Of a DNA stretch of 64,000 nt, positions 17,770 to 28,215 are shown in pieces (within the stretch, counting starts at the first letter, position 1; every line of letters begins with the position of its first letter). The position numbers were made by a program, and so were the translations under genes. Under the pieces are notes generated by a model. It was not told where the DNA came from and did no database searches. It saw only the letters and a program-made list of their open reading frames with translations. Origin of the DNA: Massilia sp. Leaf139 (GTDB lineage: Bacteria > Pseudomonadota > Gammaproteobacteria > Burkholderiales > Burkholderiaceae_D); the NCBI RefSeq assembly GCF_001424165.1, contig NZ_LMOJ01000001.1, forward strand, positions 337,194-401,193, given 5' to 3'.

Positions 17770-19500
17770 ATGAATAACGAAGCAGCGGCCCCCATCACGG
17801 GCGCCGAAATCGTCGTCCGTTGCCTGGCCGAGGAAGGCGTGAAACACGTCTTCGGCTACCCTGGCGGCGCAGTGCTGTACATCTACGACGCCATCTTCCA
17901 GCAAGACAAATTCCAGCACGTCCTGGTGCGCCACGAACAGGCCGCCGTGCACGCCGCCGACGCCTATTCGCGCAGCTCGAACACGGTCGGCGTCGCCATC
18001 GTCACCTCCGGCCCGGGCGTCACCAATGCCGTCACCGGCCTGTCCACCGCCTACATGGATTCGATTCCGATGGTGGTGATCAGCGGCCAGGTGCCGAGCC
18101 ATGCGATCGGCCAGGACGCCTTCCAGGAATGCGACACGGTCGGCATCACCCGCCCCGTGGTCAAGCACAACTTCCTGGTCAAGGACGTGAAGGAACTGGC
18201 CTCCACCATCAAGAAGGCCTTCTTCATTGCCCGTACCGGCCGTCCCGGCCCGGTGCTGGTCGATATCCCGAAGGACATCAGCATGCACAAGTGCATGTTC
18301 GAGTATCCGCGCGAAATCGAGATGCGTTCCTATAAGCCGGTCGACAAGGGCCATACCGGCCAGATCCGCAAGGCCGTGCAGCTGCTGCAAAGCGCCGAGC
18401 GGCCGATGATCTATGCCGGCGGCGGCGTCATCCTCGCCAACGCTTCAAACGAACTGAACCGCCTGGTCGAGAAAGTCGGCGCACCGGTCACGAACACGCT
18501 GATGGGCCTGGGCGGTTCGCGCTCGAGCAGCGAGCATTTCGTCGGCATGCCCGGCATGCACGGCACCTACGAAGCGAACATGGCGATGCAGCACTGCGAC
18601 GTGCTGATCGCGATCGGCGCCCGCTTCGACGACCGCGTGATCGGCAACCCGAAGCACTTCGCCAGCCATCCGCGCAAGATCATCCACATCGACATCGACC
18701 CGTCCTCGATCTCGAAGCGGGTGAAGGTCGACATCCCGATCGTCGGCAACGTCAAGGAAGTGCTGACCGAATTCCTGGCCCAGCTCGACGCCGCTGGGGC
18801 CGTGCGCGCCAATCCGGAACCGCTGCGCGACTGGTGGAAGCAGATCGACGAATGGCGCGGCAAGGACTGCCTGAAGTACGAGGATTCGAACCTCGTCATC
18901 AAACCGCAGTCCGTCATCGAACAGCTGTGGCAGGTGACGAAAGGCGACGCCTTCATCACCTCCGACGTCGGCCAGCACCAGATGTGGGCGGCCCAGTACT
19001 ACCCCTTCGACAAGCCGCGCCGCTGGATCAATTCCGGCGGCCTGGGCACGATGGGCGTGGGCCTGCCGTACGCGATGGGCGTGCAGATGGCGAACCCGGA
19101 TGCGACGGTCGCCTGCGTCACCGGCGAGGGCTCGATCCAGATGTGCATCCAGGAGCTCGCCACCTGCAAGCAGTACCACCTGACGCCGAAGATCATCCTC
19201 TTGAACAACCGCTTCCTCGGCATGGTGCGCCAGTGGCAGCAGATCGACTACGGCTCGCGCTATTCCGAGTCGTACATGGATTCGCTGCCGGACTTCGAGA
19301 AGCTGGCCGAGGCCTATGGCCACGTCGGCATGCGCATCGAGAAGCCGGGCGACGTCGAGGGTTCGCTGCGCGAAGCTTTCGGCATGAAGGATCGCCTCGT
19401 GTTCATGAACTTCATCACCGACCAGAGCGAGAACGTCTGGCCGATGGTCAAGGCGGGCCGCGGCCTGTCCGAAATGCTGCTCGGCTCGGAGGATCTGTAA
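17770..19500 (+). CDS. ilvI: Acetolactate synthase large subunit
   Basis: The 576-residue ThDP enzyme performs the first common step of valine, isoleucine and leucine synthesis. It shows the catalytic Glu (E56, VRHEQAAVHAADAY), the central FAD-binding domain (about 200-350, with IGARFDDRVIGN) and the C-terminal ThDP/Mg site GEGSIQMCIQEL...ILLNN. The small subunit gene begins on the base after its stop (TAA-ATG). Length matches the family. AAAGGA lies upstream of the ATG. Confidence 0.96.
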   Translation: MNNEAAAPITGAEIVVRCLAEEGVKHVFGYPGGAVLYIYDAIFQQDKFQHVLVRHEQAAVHAADAYSRSSNTVGVAIVTSGPGVTNAVTGLSTAYMDSIPMVVISGQVPSHAIGQDAFQECDTVGITRPVVKHNFLVKDVKELASTIKKAFFIARTGRPGPVLVDIPKDISMHKCMFEYPREIEMRSYKPVDKGHTGQIRKAVQLLQSAERPMIYAGGGVILANASNELNRLVEKVGAPVTNTLMGLGGSRSSSEHFVGMPGMHGTYEANMAMQHCDVLIAIGARFDDRVIGNPKHFASHPRKIIHIDIDPSSISKRVKVDIPIVGNVKEVLTEFLAQLDAAGAVRANPEPLRDWWKQIDEWRGKDCLKYEDSNLVIKPQSVIEQLWQVTKGDAFITSDVGQHQMWAAQYYPFDKPRRWINSGGLGTMGVGLPYAMGVQMANPDATVACVTGEGSIQMCIQELATCKQYHLTPKIILLNNRFLGMVRQWQQIDYGSRYSESYMDSLPDFEKLAEAYGHVGMRIEKPGDVEGSLREAFGMKDRLVFMNFITDQSENVWPMVKAGRGLSEMLLGSEDL

Positions 19501-21079
<1,579 letters not shown>

Positions 21080-21082
21080 GCC

Positions 21083-21151
21083 GTAGGGTGGACGGCTTTG
21101 CCGTCCACCCGTTGCAGACTAAACGCGTGGACGGAAATCCGTCCACCCTAC
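21083..21151. repeat. Inverted pair of GTAG hairpin repeats (GGACGG subtype)
   Basis: The forward unit (21083-21111) folds on GTGGACGGC/GCCGTCCAC with loop TTT; the reverse unit (21124-21151) folds on GTGGACGGA/TCCGTCCAC. The ninth base pair differs (C-G versus A-T) with both sides changed. The pair begins three bases after the ilvC stop and probably acts as its transcript end. Confidence 0.87.
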
Positions 21152-21271
21152 AGCGCGGGGACATGTCGTCAGGACGGTATCAAATGCAACTTTCCATTAC
21201 AAATTCACGACGGAAAGCGACGCGACGGTATCGTATAAGTAATGCCACTTTTACTTAGCCTGGAGAACCAC

Positions 21272-22036
21272 ATGTCCCTTCCCAAACTGATCCTCGTCGC
21301 CAGCCTGCTGGCAAGCGCACATGCCGGCGCGCAAACGCTGCCGGTGCCATCGACCGCCGGCACCATGGTCATCGTGCCGGCCAACGGTGAAGTTCGCCAT
21401 GCCAACGACCAGGCGATCGTCACCTTCGCCGTCGAGGAATTCGACAAGGACAAGAACGCGGCCGCCGCGCGCGTGAACCGCAAGATGAAGGAGGGCACCG
21501 AGATCGTGCGCCGCGCCGATCCGAAGGCCGAGCTGAAGACGCAGGGGTATTACACCTACCCGGTCTATCCGGAACCGCCGGTGCAGCCGCTGCCGGCGAC
21601 GCGCGCGCCGGTCAAGCCGGTGCCGAGCGGCTGGCGCGTTGGGCAGTACCTGGAGGTAAAGACGACGAACCTGGGGGAATTGCCGAAGACGGCGGCCGCG
21701 GCGCAGAAGGTCTTGCAGATCAACGGCATCAGCTTCGGCCTGGCGCCGGCGACCGAGAAGATGCTGGACGACCGCCGCATCGCCGAGACCTACCGCAACC
21801 TGAACGAGCGCATCGTTTCGATCGCGCGCGCGATGGGACGCCAGCCGGCGGACGCGACCCTGGACACGGTCGACTTCGAGGGGTCGGGCAATTACGGCGG
21901 GCGGCCGGAGATGCAGTCGGTAATGGTAGCGGGTTCGCGCATGAAGGCGGCCGACGATGTCATGCCGGAACCAAGTTTCGAGCCGGGGGAAACGACCTTG
22001 CAGATGCGTCTGGTGGGAAAGGTGAAGTTCAAGTAA
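21272..22036 (+). CDS. SIMPL-domain (DUF541) periplasmic protein
   Basis: The 254-residue protein has a signal peptide (MSLPKLILVASLLASAHAGA) and a SIMPL domain over most of its length (GEVRHANDQAIVTFAVEEF, then GYYTYPVYP, then WRVGQYLEVKTTNL). Family members (for example E. coli YggE) are periplasmic or outer-membrane proteins tied to oxidative stress, role unclear. A proline-rich insert lies at about 105-120. ATG 21272 has TGGAGA upstream; ten in-frame codons before it lack support. TATAAG at 21234-21239 may be its -10 box. Confidence 0.8.
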   Translation: MSLPKLILVASLLASAHAGAQTLPVPSTAGTMVIVPANGEVRHANDQAIVTFAVEEFDKDKNAAAARVNRKMKEGTEIVRRADPKAELKTQGYYTYPVYPEPPVQPLPATRAPVKPVPSGWRVGQYLEVKTTNLGELPKTAAAAQKVLQINGISFGLAPATEKMLDDRRIAETYRNLNERIVSIARAMGRQPADATLDTVDFEGSGNYGGRPEMQSVMVAGSRMKAADDVMPEPSFEPGETTLQMRLVGKVKFK

Positions 22037-22124
22037 GAAACCGCCACGACAGCTTGTCCCACTGAGATATTGCTGTTGAGACAGTTTCAATAGTATCCGT
22101 TCGCTAACATGCCGTTTCCGCCCC

Positions 22125-22130
22125 TATAAT
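22125..22130 (+). promoter_or_regulatory. Consensus -10 box upstream of pssA
   Basis: A perfect TATAAT 63 bases before the pssA start. No convincing -35 sits 16-18 bases upstream. Between it and the gene lies an inverted repeat GCGCTGC (22141-22147) / GCAGCGC near 22157-22163 in the leader. Confidence 0.5.
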
Positions 22131-22187
22131 GCGGAGAACGGCGCTGCAACGTAGAGGCAGCGCGAACACTACTTGATACGGAACCTT

Positions 22188-23051
22188 ATGCCAGCCTTTC
22201 CACGACGTAAGAAAAATGGAACAGCGCCCCGCGCGCCACGATTTGCCCGCCTGAAGCGTTTTGGACGCCGGGCGGAAGACAAGGGCGGCACGCGCGGGCG
22301 TGGCATTTATTTGTTGCCGAACGCCTTCACGACCGCGGCGCTGTTCTGCGGTTTCTACGCGATCGTGATGGCGATGAACCAGCGCTTCGAGCACGCCTGC
22401 TGGGCCGTCTTCATTGCGATGATTCTCGATGCGATGGACGGACGCGTGGCGCGCCTGACGAACACGCAGTCGGAGTTCGGCGCGCAGTACGACAGTTTGT
22501 CGGACATGGTCTCCTTCGGTGCGGCACCGGCGCTGGTGATTTACGAGTGGTCGCTGCGCGGCCTGGGAAAACTGGGCTGGATCGCCGCCTTCGTGTACTG
22601 CGCGGGCGCGGCGCTGCGCCTGGCGCGCTTCAACACGAACATCGAGGTCGTGGACAAGCGCTTCTTCCAGGGCTTGCCCAGCCCGGCGGCGGCGGGTGTG
22701 GTGGTCGGCTTCATCATGTTCATGACCGACCCGGACATCAATATCAGCGCGCGCCAGGTGGACTGGGTGAGCTGGTGCCTGGCCGTGTTCGCCGGCCTGA
22801 CGATGGTGTCGAACGTGCCGTTTTACAGCTTCAAGGACGTGAACTTCCGCAAGTCGGTGCCGTTCATCGTGGTGTTCCTGATCGCCCTCGGCTTCGCGCT
22901 GGTGGCGATCGATCCGCCGAAAGTCCTGTGGCCGATTTTTGTAGTGTACGGTTTGTCGGGTTATGTGGTGTTTGTGCTGCAGCGCGCCCGCGGCAAGAAG
23001 GTGAGCATCATTCCGACCGACGAACCAATCGAAGACAGCGAGCGCCGCTGA
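22188..23051 (+). CDS. pssA: CDP-diacylglycerol-serine O-phosphatidyltransferase
   Basis: The 287-residue membrane enzyme makes phosphatidylserine, the precursor of phosphatidylethanolamine. It has the CDP-alcohol phosphotransferase signature D-G-x2-A-R-x8-G-x3-D-x3-D, seen as DGRVARL...GAQYDSLSD, and about seven to eight membrane segments. This is the integral-membrane type, not the E. coli peripheral type. A 35-residue basic N-terminus precedes the first span. ATG 22188 was preferred over the TTG at 22173. The pssA-leuA neighbourhood downstream of ilvC is the usual Burkholderiales order. Confidence 0.93.
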   Translation: MPAFPRRKKNGTAPRAPRFARLKRFGRRAEDKGGTRGRGIYLLPNAFTTAALFCGFYAIVMAMNQRFEHACWAVFIAMILDAMDGRVARLTNTQSEFGAQYDSLSDMVSFGAAPALVIYEWSLRGLGKLGWIAAFVYCAGAALRLARFNTNIEVVDKRFFQGLPSPAAAGVVVGFIMFMTDPDINISARQVDWVSWCLAVFAGLTMVSNVPFYSFKDVNFRKSVPFIVVFLIALGFALVAIDPPKVLWPIFVVYGLSGYVVFVLQRARGKKVSIIPTDEPIEDSERR

Positions 23052-23112
23052 TCCCCCGTTGGGGTCGACCGGTGGCGCTCTTGGATAACAAGCGCCTATC
23101 GGAGTAGCAGCC

Positions 23113-24657
23113 ATGTTCGACCCTGACCGCCTCATCATTTTCGACACCACCCTGCGCGACGGCGAGCAATCGCCGGGCGCCTCGATGACGAAGGACGAAA
23201 AAGTCCGCATCGCGCGCCAGCTCGAACGGCTGCGGGTCGACGTCATCGAAGCCGGCTTCGCCGCCGCTTCCCCGGGCGACTTCGAGGCCATCCGCGCCAT
23301 CGCAGCAAGCGTGCGCGACTCCACCATCTGCTCGCTCTCGCGCGCCAACGACCGCGACATCGCACGCGCCGCCGAGGCCCTGCAGCCGGCCGCAAGGAAG
23401 CGCATCCACACCTTCATCGCCACGTCTCCGCTGCACATGCAGATGAAGCTGCGCATGGAGCCGGAGCAGGTGCTGGAGCAGGCGAAGCTGGCCGTGCGCT
23501 ACGCGCGCAACCATACCGACGACATCGAGTTCTCGCCCGAAGACGGCAGCCGCTCGGAAGAGGATTTCCTCTGCCGCGTGCTGGAAGGCGTGATCGCCGA
23601 GGGCGCCACCACCATCAACTTCCCCGACACGGTCGGCTACGCGACGCCCGAAGTCTTCGGCGCCACCATCCGCCGCCTGCGCGAGCGCGTGCCCAATTCC
23701 GACAAGGCCATCTGGTCGGTGCACTGCCATAACGACCTGGGCCTGGCGGTGGCCAACTCGCTGGCGGGCGTGGCCATCGGCGGCGCGCGCCAGATCGAAT
23801 GCACCATCAACGGCCTGGGCGAGCGCGCCGGCAACACGGCGCTGGAAGAAGTCGTGATGGCGCTGCGCACCCGCGCCGACTACTACAAGCTCACCGTCGG
23901 CATCGACACCACGCAGATCGTGCCGGCCTCGAAGATGGTCTCGCAGATCACCGGCTTTGCGGTGCAGCCGAACAAGGCGGTGGTGGGCGCGAACGCCTTT
24001 GCCCACGCTTCCGGCATCCACCAGGACGGCATCCTGAAGGCGCGCGAGACCTACGAGATCATGCGCGCCGAAGACGTCGGCTGGCACGCCAACAAGATCG
24101 TGCTCGGCAAGCTCTCGGGCCGCAACGCCTTCAAGGCGCGCCTGCAGGAGCTGGGCATCGAAATGGAGTCCGAAGGCGAGGTCAACGCCGCCTTCGCCCG
24201 CTTCAAGGAGCTGGCCGACCGCAAGAGCGAAATCTTCGACGAGGACATCCTGGCGCTGGTTTCGGCCGAGGAACATGCCTCGGGCGGCGAATACTTCCGC
24301 TTCATCTCGCTGGCGCAGCGCTCGGAGACGGGCGCACTGCCGCATGCGCGCGTCGTGTTCGCGATCGATGGCCAGGAATACGCCTGCGAGGGTTCCGGCG
24401 ACGGCCCGGTCGACGCCACCGTGAACGCCATCGAAAGCCAGGCCAGGACGGGCGCGGATCTGATCCTCTTCTCGATCAATGCGATCAGCAACGGCACCGA
24501 GTCGCAAGGGGAGGTAACGATGCGGCTGTCGCGCCAGGGGCGGATCGTGAATGGGGTGGGGGCGGATCCGGATATCGTCGTGGCCTCGGCCAAGGCGTAT
24601 TTGTCGGGCTTGAACAAGCTGCATTCGAAGGTGGAGAGGGCACACCCGCAACTCTGA
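23113..24657 (+). CDS. leuA: 2-isopropylmalate synthase
   Basis: The 514-residue enzyme condenses 2-ketoisovalerate with acetyl-CoA, the first leucine-specific step. The TIM barrel (about 1-290) carries [16 protein letters not shown] and the metal site [11 protein letters not shown]; a linker is followed by the C-terminal LeuA dimer (leucine-sensing) domain (about 370-500). CGGAG lies before ATG 23113. The length is that of the feedback-regulated form. Confidence 0.96.
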   Translation: MFDPDRLIIFDTTLRDGEQSPGASMTKDEKVRIARQLERLRVDVIEAGFAAASPGDFEAIRAIAASVRDSTICSLSRANDRDIARAAEALQPAARKRIHTFIATSPLHMQMKLRMEPEQVLEQAKLAVRYARNHTDDIEFSPEDGSRSEEDFLCRVLEGVIAEGATTINFPDTVGYATPEVFGATIRRLRERVPNSDKAIWSVHCHNDLGLAVANSLAGVAIGGARQIECTINGLGERAGNTALEEVVMALRTRADYYKLTVGIDTTQIVPASKMVSQITGFAVQPNKAVVGANAFAHASGIHQDGILKARETYEIMRAEDVGWHANKIVLGKLSGRNAFKARLQELGIEMESEGEVNAAFARFKELADRKSEIFDEDILALVSAEEHASGGEYFRFISLAQRSETGALPHARVVFAIDGQEYACEGSGDGPVDATVNAIESQARTGADLILFSINAISNGTESQGEVTMRLSRQGRIVNGVGADPDIVVASAKAYLSGLNKLHSKVERAHPQL

Positions 24658-24706
24658 TCGAGACCGCCGCGTAACGTACGGGGTCGACGTCGATAACGCC
24701 GGCGGT

Positions 24707-25426
24707 TCAATTCCACTTCTGCTTCGTCGCCGGCCCCTCATCCTCATCGCAATTGGTCATCTTCGGCTTGATCCCATTGCGCATCGTGTCGATCCCATCC
24801 GGCGCGTGGTTCGATTCGTAGGTGACGCAATAGGTGCCGCTTGCCGTGATCACGCGGTAGCGCCTGCGGCCGTAGCCGCCGGGATCGAGAATCTCCTGGG
24901 TTTTGGGCGCCTGGTACCACTTGTTCGGCGCCATCTCGGCGGCCTGGGCGATGCCGCGCTCCAGCTTCATCTGCGCCGTCTCGATCGGCGCCTCGATGCC
25001 GCGCCGCGGGTTCTCCTTGCGCAGCGTGCGGTCGATGTCGCCGACGGCGGCCCTGGCGCTGCGCAGCAGGTCGGCGGCGGATTGGGCAGGCGTCTCGGCC
25101 GCCTGCGGCGCGGGCAGGGCGATGACCTCGGTCGCCGATTCGACAGGCGCAGCTACCGGTTCGCGCGCCGCAGGCTGACGCGCCGCCGGCCCTGCCGAGG
25201 CCCTGGGAATGGCAGGAGCACGCGCTGCAGCAGCAGGCACTGCCCGCTCGGCGGCAGGCGTCGGCACCAGCCGCAAGAACTGCACGCGCGGCGCTTCGCT
25301 GGTCTCCTGCACAGGCAGCGGCCGCGATAGCTGCCACAGTCCGATCAAGAGCGCATGCACGGCCAGCGAGACGCCGATGCCGGCGAAAGGACGCGGTTGC
25401 TGGAAGGTCGGTTGTGCGCTGGCCAT
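24707..25426 (-). CDS. Membrane-anchored protein with TonB-like N-terminus
   Basis: I do not recognise a family. The 239-residue product begins with a TonB-like anchor (GIGVSLAVHALLIGLWQLSR, about 16-35), then an Ala/Pro-rich linker (about 50-115), and ends in a compact domain with ITASGTYCVTYES and two cysteines that could form a disulfide. A Pro/Ala linker joining an inner-membrane anchor to a periplasmic domain is the TonB layout, but the TonB C-terminal motif is missing. A -10 like TATACT (25440-25435 on the minus strand) lies only nine bases before the ATG, with no Shine-Dalgarno, so the mRNA may be near leaderless. Confidence 0.65.
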   Translation of the reverse strand: MASAQPTFQQPRPFAGIGVSLAVHALLIGLWQLSRPLPVQETSEAPRVQFLRLVPTPAAERAVPAAAARAPAIPRASAGPAARQPAAREPVAAPVESATEVIALPAPQAAETPAQSAADLLRSARAAVGDIDRTLRKENPRRGIEAPIETAQMKLERGIAQAAEMAPNKWYQAPKTQEILDPGGYGRRRYRVITASGTYCVTYESNHAPDGIDTMRNGIKPKMTNCDEDEGPATKQKWN

Positions 25427-25525
25427 AGGCCTGCAGTATACGTTCGCCTATTGTTTTTGTGGAAACAAACGCATATGCATGCGAAGGGCGCGCCGCGTTC
25501 CCGACGTCAAGCCCATACTCGGCGC

Positions 25526-26404
25526 ATGAGCAAACTCATCTACTGCACCACCGCGCTGCTGCTGGCCGCGGCGCTGGCCGCCTGTTCGCCGCTGTCGGTG
25601 CTGAACGCCGTGTCGCCGGCCGGCGCCGTGCAGTCCAGCACGGCGAACCGCTATGGCAGCGATCTGCGCAACATGCTCGACATCTACCGTCCCCCGGCGC
25701 AGGCCGGCAAGGCCCCGGTCATCGTCTTTTTCTACGGCGGCAACTGGGTCAGCGGCGATCGTGCGGATTACGCGTTCGTCGGCCGTGCCCTGGCCGCGCG
25801 CGGCTTCGTGGTGGTCGTGCCCGACTACCGGCTGTATCCGCAAGTGCGCTATCCGGACTTCCTGATCGACGGCGCGGCCGCCGTCGCCTGGGCCGTGCGT
25901 GAAATAAACCGGCATGGCGGCGACCCGGAGAATATCTTCCTGATGGGCCACAGCGCCGGCGCCTACAACGCGGCGATGCTGGCGCTCGATGCGCGCTGGC
26001 TCGGCAAGGAGGGGTTGAAGCCAAGCCTGCTGCGCGGCTGGATCGGGCTGGCCGGTCCCTATGACTTCCTGCCGGTACAGAACCGCACCACGCGGCCCGT
26101 GTTCGACGCGCCCGACACGCCGGCCGATTCGCAGCCGCTGCGCCACGTGAGCGCAGCCTCGCCACCGGCGCTGCTGATTGCGGCCAGGAAAGACGAGCTG
26201 GTCGACCCGGCGCGCAACACCGGCGGCATGGCGGCCAGCCTGCGCGCCCGGCAGGTGCCGGTGCGCGAGCGGTATTACGACGGCGTCAGCCACACGACGC
26301 TGGTCGCCTCGCTGTCGACTTCGCTGAAGGGGCTGGCGCCGACGCTGGCCGAGGTCGAGGCCTTCGTTCGCGGTGTGGACGAAGCGCAGGCCGCGTCGCG
26401 CTGA
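25526..26404 (+). CDS. Alpha/beta hydrolase lipoprotein (esterase-like)
   Basis: The 292-residue protein has a lipoprotein signal with lipobox LAAC around residue 20 (ALAACSPLS). The hydrolase domain has the oxyanion segment VIVFFYGGNWVSGDR, the nucleophile elbow GHSAG and likely acid/base residues in ARKDELVDP and YDGVSHTTL. This is the BD-FAE/carboxylesterase-type fold related to kynurenine formamidase. Substrate unknown; it is probably attached to a membrane facing the periplasm. It is divergent from the TonB-like gene and lacks a clear ribosome-binding site. Confidence 0.82.
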   Translation: MSKLIYCTTALLLAAALAACSPLSVLNAVSPAGAVQSSTANRYGSDLRNMLDIYRPPAQAGKAPVIVFFYGGNWVSGDRADYAFVGRALAARGFVVVVPDYRLYPQVRYPDFLIDGAAAVAWAVREINRHGGDPENIFLMGHSAGAYNAAMLALDARWLGKEGLKPSLLRGWIGLAGPYDFLPVQNRTTRPVFDAPDTPADSQPLRHVSAASPPALLIAARKDELVDPARNTGGMAASLRARQVPVRERYYDGVSHTTLVASLSTSLKGLAPTLAEVEAFVRGVDEAQAASR

Positions 26405-26406
26405 CC

Positions 26407-26865
26407 CTACTGCACCGTCAAGGCGACATCGTCGACCAGGAACGTCGTCTGCAGCGACGCATCCTCGGCGCCGACGAAGAAAACCTGTACCGTCTGCCCC
26501 TTGTAGGCCGACAGATCCATGCTGCGTTGCACGTAGCCGCTTCCCTTGTTCAGGTTCGAGTAGGTCGCCGGCGTCGCCAGGATCGTGCCGCCGCTGTTGC
26601 GCACTTGTACCCTCAGCGTGTCGTAGGCGCGGCTGGTCGTGGTTTCCGCCGTCGTCACCTGCAGCCAGAACGACAAGGTGGCGCTGACGGCCGTCGCGGG
26701 AATCGCCACTTGCTGGTACAGGTTGTCAGTGCGGGTGGCGCCGGTGCCGGCCAGTTTCGCCTTCCAGCTGCCGCTGTGCGCCGGCGTGCCCGTTGCATTG
26801 TTGATGATGCCGCTGCCGCCGTTCCAGGAAACGGCGCCGGATTCGAAACCGGCAAGCAGCGTTTG
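26407..26865 (-). pseudogene. Remnant of a secreted-protein C-terminal domain
   Basis: The last ~150 codons encode a beta-rich module (GFESGAVSWNGGSG, YQQVAIPATAVSATLSFWL, YSNLNKGSGYVQRSMDLSAY, TTFLVDDVALTV) of the kind found at the C-terminus of large secreted peptidases and similar exoproteins in this family. There is no signal peptide, no catalytic domain and no ribosome-binding site. The only in-frame ATG, at 27006, lies inside the terminator hairpin of the neighbouring minus-strand gene, and the sequence from there to about 26865 resembles nothing. It looks like the tail of a gene whose 5' part was deleted. Confidence 0.6.
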
Positions 26866-26978
26866 CCAGAAACTGACGAGCTTACTGTTGTGGATGCGGA
26901 AAGAGAAGGGACGATCTGCGGAAGTGCCGGGATAGCGTCGGTTTAAACCCTTGGCAAGCGGGGAAATGCAGGCAGCGG

Positions 26979-27006
26979 AAAAAAAATGCCGCTGAGTCAG
27001 CGGCAT
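26979..27006 (-). terminator. Intrinsic terminator after the BamE-like lipoprotein gene
   Basis: On the minus strand the stem ATGCCGCTG/CAGCGGCAT (27006-26986, loop of three) is followed by a run of T's (26985-26979). It lies 66 bases after the stop of the lipoprotein gene at 27073. Confidence 0.9.
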
Positions 27007-27072
27007 GGATAGGGGAAGGACACCGACCCGGCGCGAACCGCGCTGCGCTCGCTCGGCGTTACCGGCGATCGG

Positions 27073-27579
27073 TCACCACGTGAACCTGTCCCGCACATCG
27101 AACATTGGATCCGGCCCATTCATCATCTGGCGCACGACGCCCGCCTCGTCGAAATGCACGTGCATCAGCGAATTCCACACACCTGCTTCCTTATAGCGGT
27201 ACGACCAGACCTCGTAGTTGCGCAGCGCCACGCGCGAGCGCTCGGCGGGGTGGCCGATGGTGCGCAGCACGTCGCCCTTGTTCGCCTGGTCGACCTTGAT
27301 CGTCGCGAATTTTTCACCCGTGAGCACCTGCTCGTAGCTCAGCAGGCGGCCGTCCGGCCCGATGTGCGCCATCCAGGTGAACTGGCCGAAGGGGGCGGTT
27401 GCGTATTCGAGCATCTGGCCGCCGTCCAGGGCGGGATAGGTGGCGGTCGGCTGGCCGCGCTTGGCGATCACGGCCGCCACCGGTTGGCCCACGGCGGGCG
27501 CCTCGTAGAAGAGGGGATTCGCGCAGCCGGCCACGGCAAGCACCGCACACAGCGTTGTAATTCTGAGCAATTTATTCAT
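27073..27579 (-). CDS. Small lipoprotein, BamE/SmpA-like fold suspected
   Basis: The 168-residue product from ATG 27579 has a lipoprotein signal (LLRITTLCAVLAVAGC; lipobox AVAGC, lipidated Cys near 18). The mature part contains VGQPVAAVIAKRGQPTATYPALDGGQMLEYAT and later KGDVLRTIGHPAERSRV: two G-x-x-x-x-x-V-x-x-x-x-G-x-P units like the SmpA/BamE repeat that binds at the outer membrane. No BamE-specific residues can be checked, and the gene is not in a bam context. Similar lipoproteins are common in Oxalobacteraceae with no known role. Confidence 0.75.
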   Translation of the reverse strand: MNKLLRITTLCAVLAVAGCANPLFYEAPAVGQPVAAVIAKRGQPTATYPALDGGQMLEYATAPFGQFTWMAHIGPDGRLLSYEQVLTGEKFATIKVDQANKGDVLRTIGHPAERSRVALRNYEVWSYRYKEAGVWNSLMHVHFDEAGVVRQMMNGPDPMFDVRDRFTW

Positions 27580-27663
27580 TGCGAGCCCCGTTAAAAAGTC
27601 CGAAAACCCCATCATGCCCCATCGGAGCCGCAGCAAAAGCTGGTGACGCCAACTGTTTTCGCA

Positions 27664-27669
27664 TATACT
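27664..27669 (+). promoter_or_regulatory. Putative rpsO -10 box
   Basis: TATACT, 89 bases before the rpsO start and in the divergent gap between the lipoprotein gene and rpsO. A weak GTGACG (27643-27648) is the only -35 candidate, at a short 15-base spacing. Confidence 0.45.
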
Positions 27670-27675
27670 GGCGGG

Positions 27676-27700
27676 TCTGTCCGCAAGGGCAGGTTTTTTT
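27676..27700 (+). terminator. Hairpin plus U-tract in the rpsO leader
   Basis: CTGTCC (27677-27682), loop GCAA, GGGCAG (27687-27692), then GTTTTTTT. It looks like an intrinsic terminator, yet no plus-strand gene lies upstream for it to end. It falls right after the probable transcription start of rpsO, so it may act as an early attenuator of the rpsO-pnp transcript. Confidence 0.6.
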
Positions 27701-27757
27701 AATCAAATCACGGTGCGCTGGGTTACGACTCTTGCACCGCATGTGAAAGGTAACATC

Positions 27758-28027
27758 ATGTCCGTAGAAAACATCAACAAGTCGGCAATCATCGCCGACA
27801 ACGCACGTGGCCAGAACGATACCGGTTCGCCGGAAGTCCAGGTCGCACTGCTGACCGCACGCATCAACGAACTGAACGGCCACTTCAAAGCCCACCAGAA
27901 AGACCACCACTCGCGCCGCGGCCTGATCATGATGGTCAACCGTCGTAAGAGCCTGCTGGCTTACCTGAAGCGCAAAGACCTGAACCGTTACCGCGACCTG
28001 ATCGCCAAGCTCGGCCTGCGTAAGTAA
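27758..28027 (+). CDS. rpsO: 30S ribosomal protein S15
   Basis: The 89-residue S15 binds 16S rRNA helices 20-22 and is an early assembly protein of the 30S platform. Recognisable blocks include [35 protein letters not shown] and [12 protein letters not shown]. The start has AAAGGT upstream. A possible 6-bp long-range stem CGGTGC (27711-27716)/GCACCG (27734-27739) lies in the leader, where S15 autoregulates itself in other bacteria. pnp follows after a terminator. Confidence 0.97.
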   Translation: MSVENINKSAIIADNARGQNDTGSPEVQVALLTARINELNGHFKAHQKDHHSRRGLIMMVNRRKSLLAYLKRKDLNRYRDLIAKLGLRK

Positions 28028-28056
28028 TTGTTGCGCCCGACTGCTTAAGTCATGAA

Positions 28057-28097
28057 ATGCCTGCGTCAGTGCCACTGTCGCGGGCATTTTTTGTTTT
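28057..28097 (+). terminator. Terminator between rpsO and pnp
   Basis: Stem ATGCCTGCG (28057-28065) and CGCGGGCAT (28079-28087) with one G-U pair and a 13-base loop, followed by TTTTTTGTTTT. It lies 29 bases after the rpsO stop. pnp is either expressed by readthrough or from its own promoter between here and 28216. Confidence 0.85.
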
Positions 28098-28215
28098 GAG
28101 CCGTCCGTAGTTTTCGTAGTAAAGCGGCGGGGCGTATCGCCCGTTCTGACGCCGTCGTGGTGAGAGGTGAACGACAGCTCCTGAAAATCTGTCGGCAAAT
28201 AGAAAGGGATTACCA

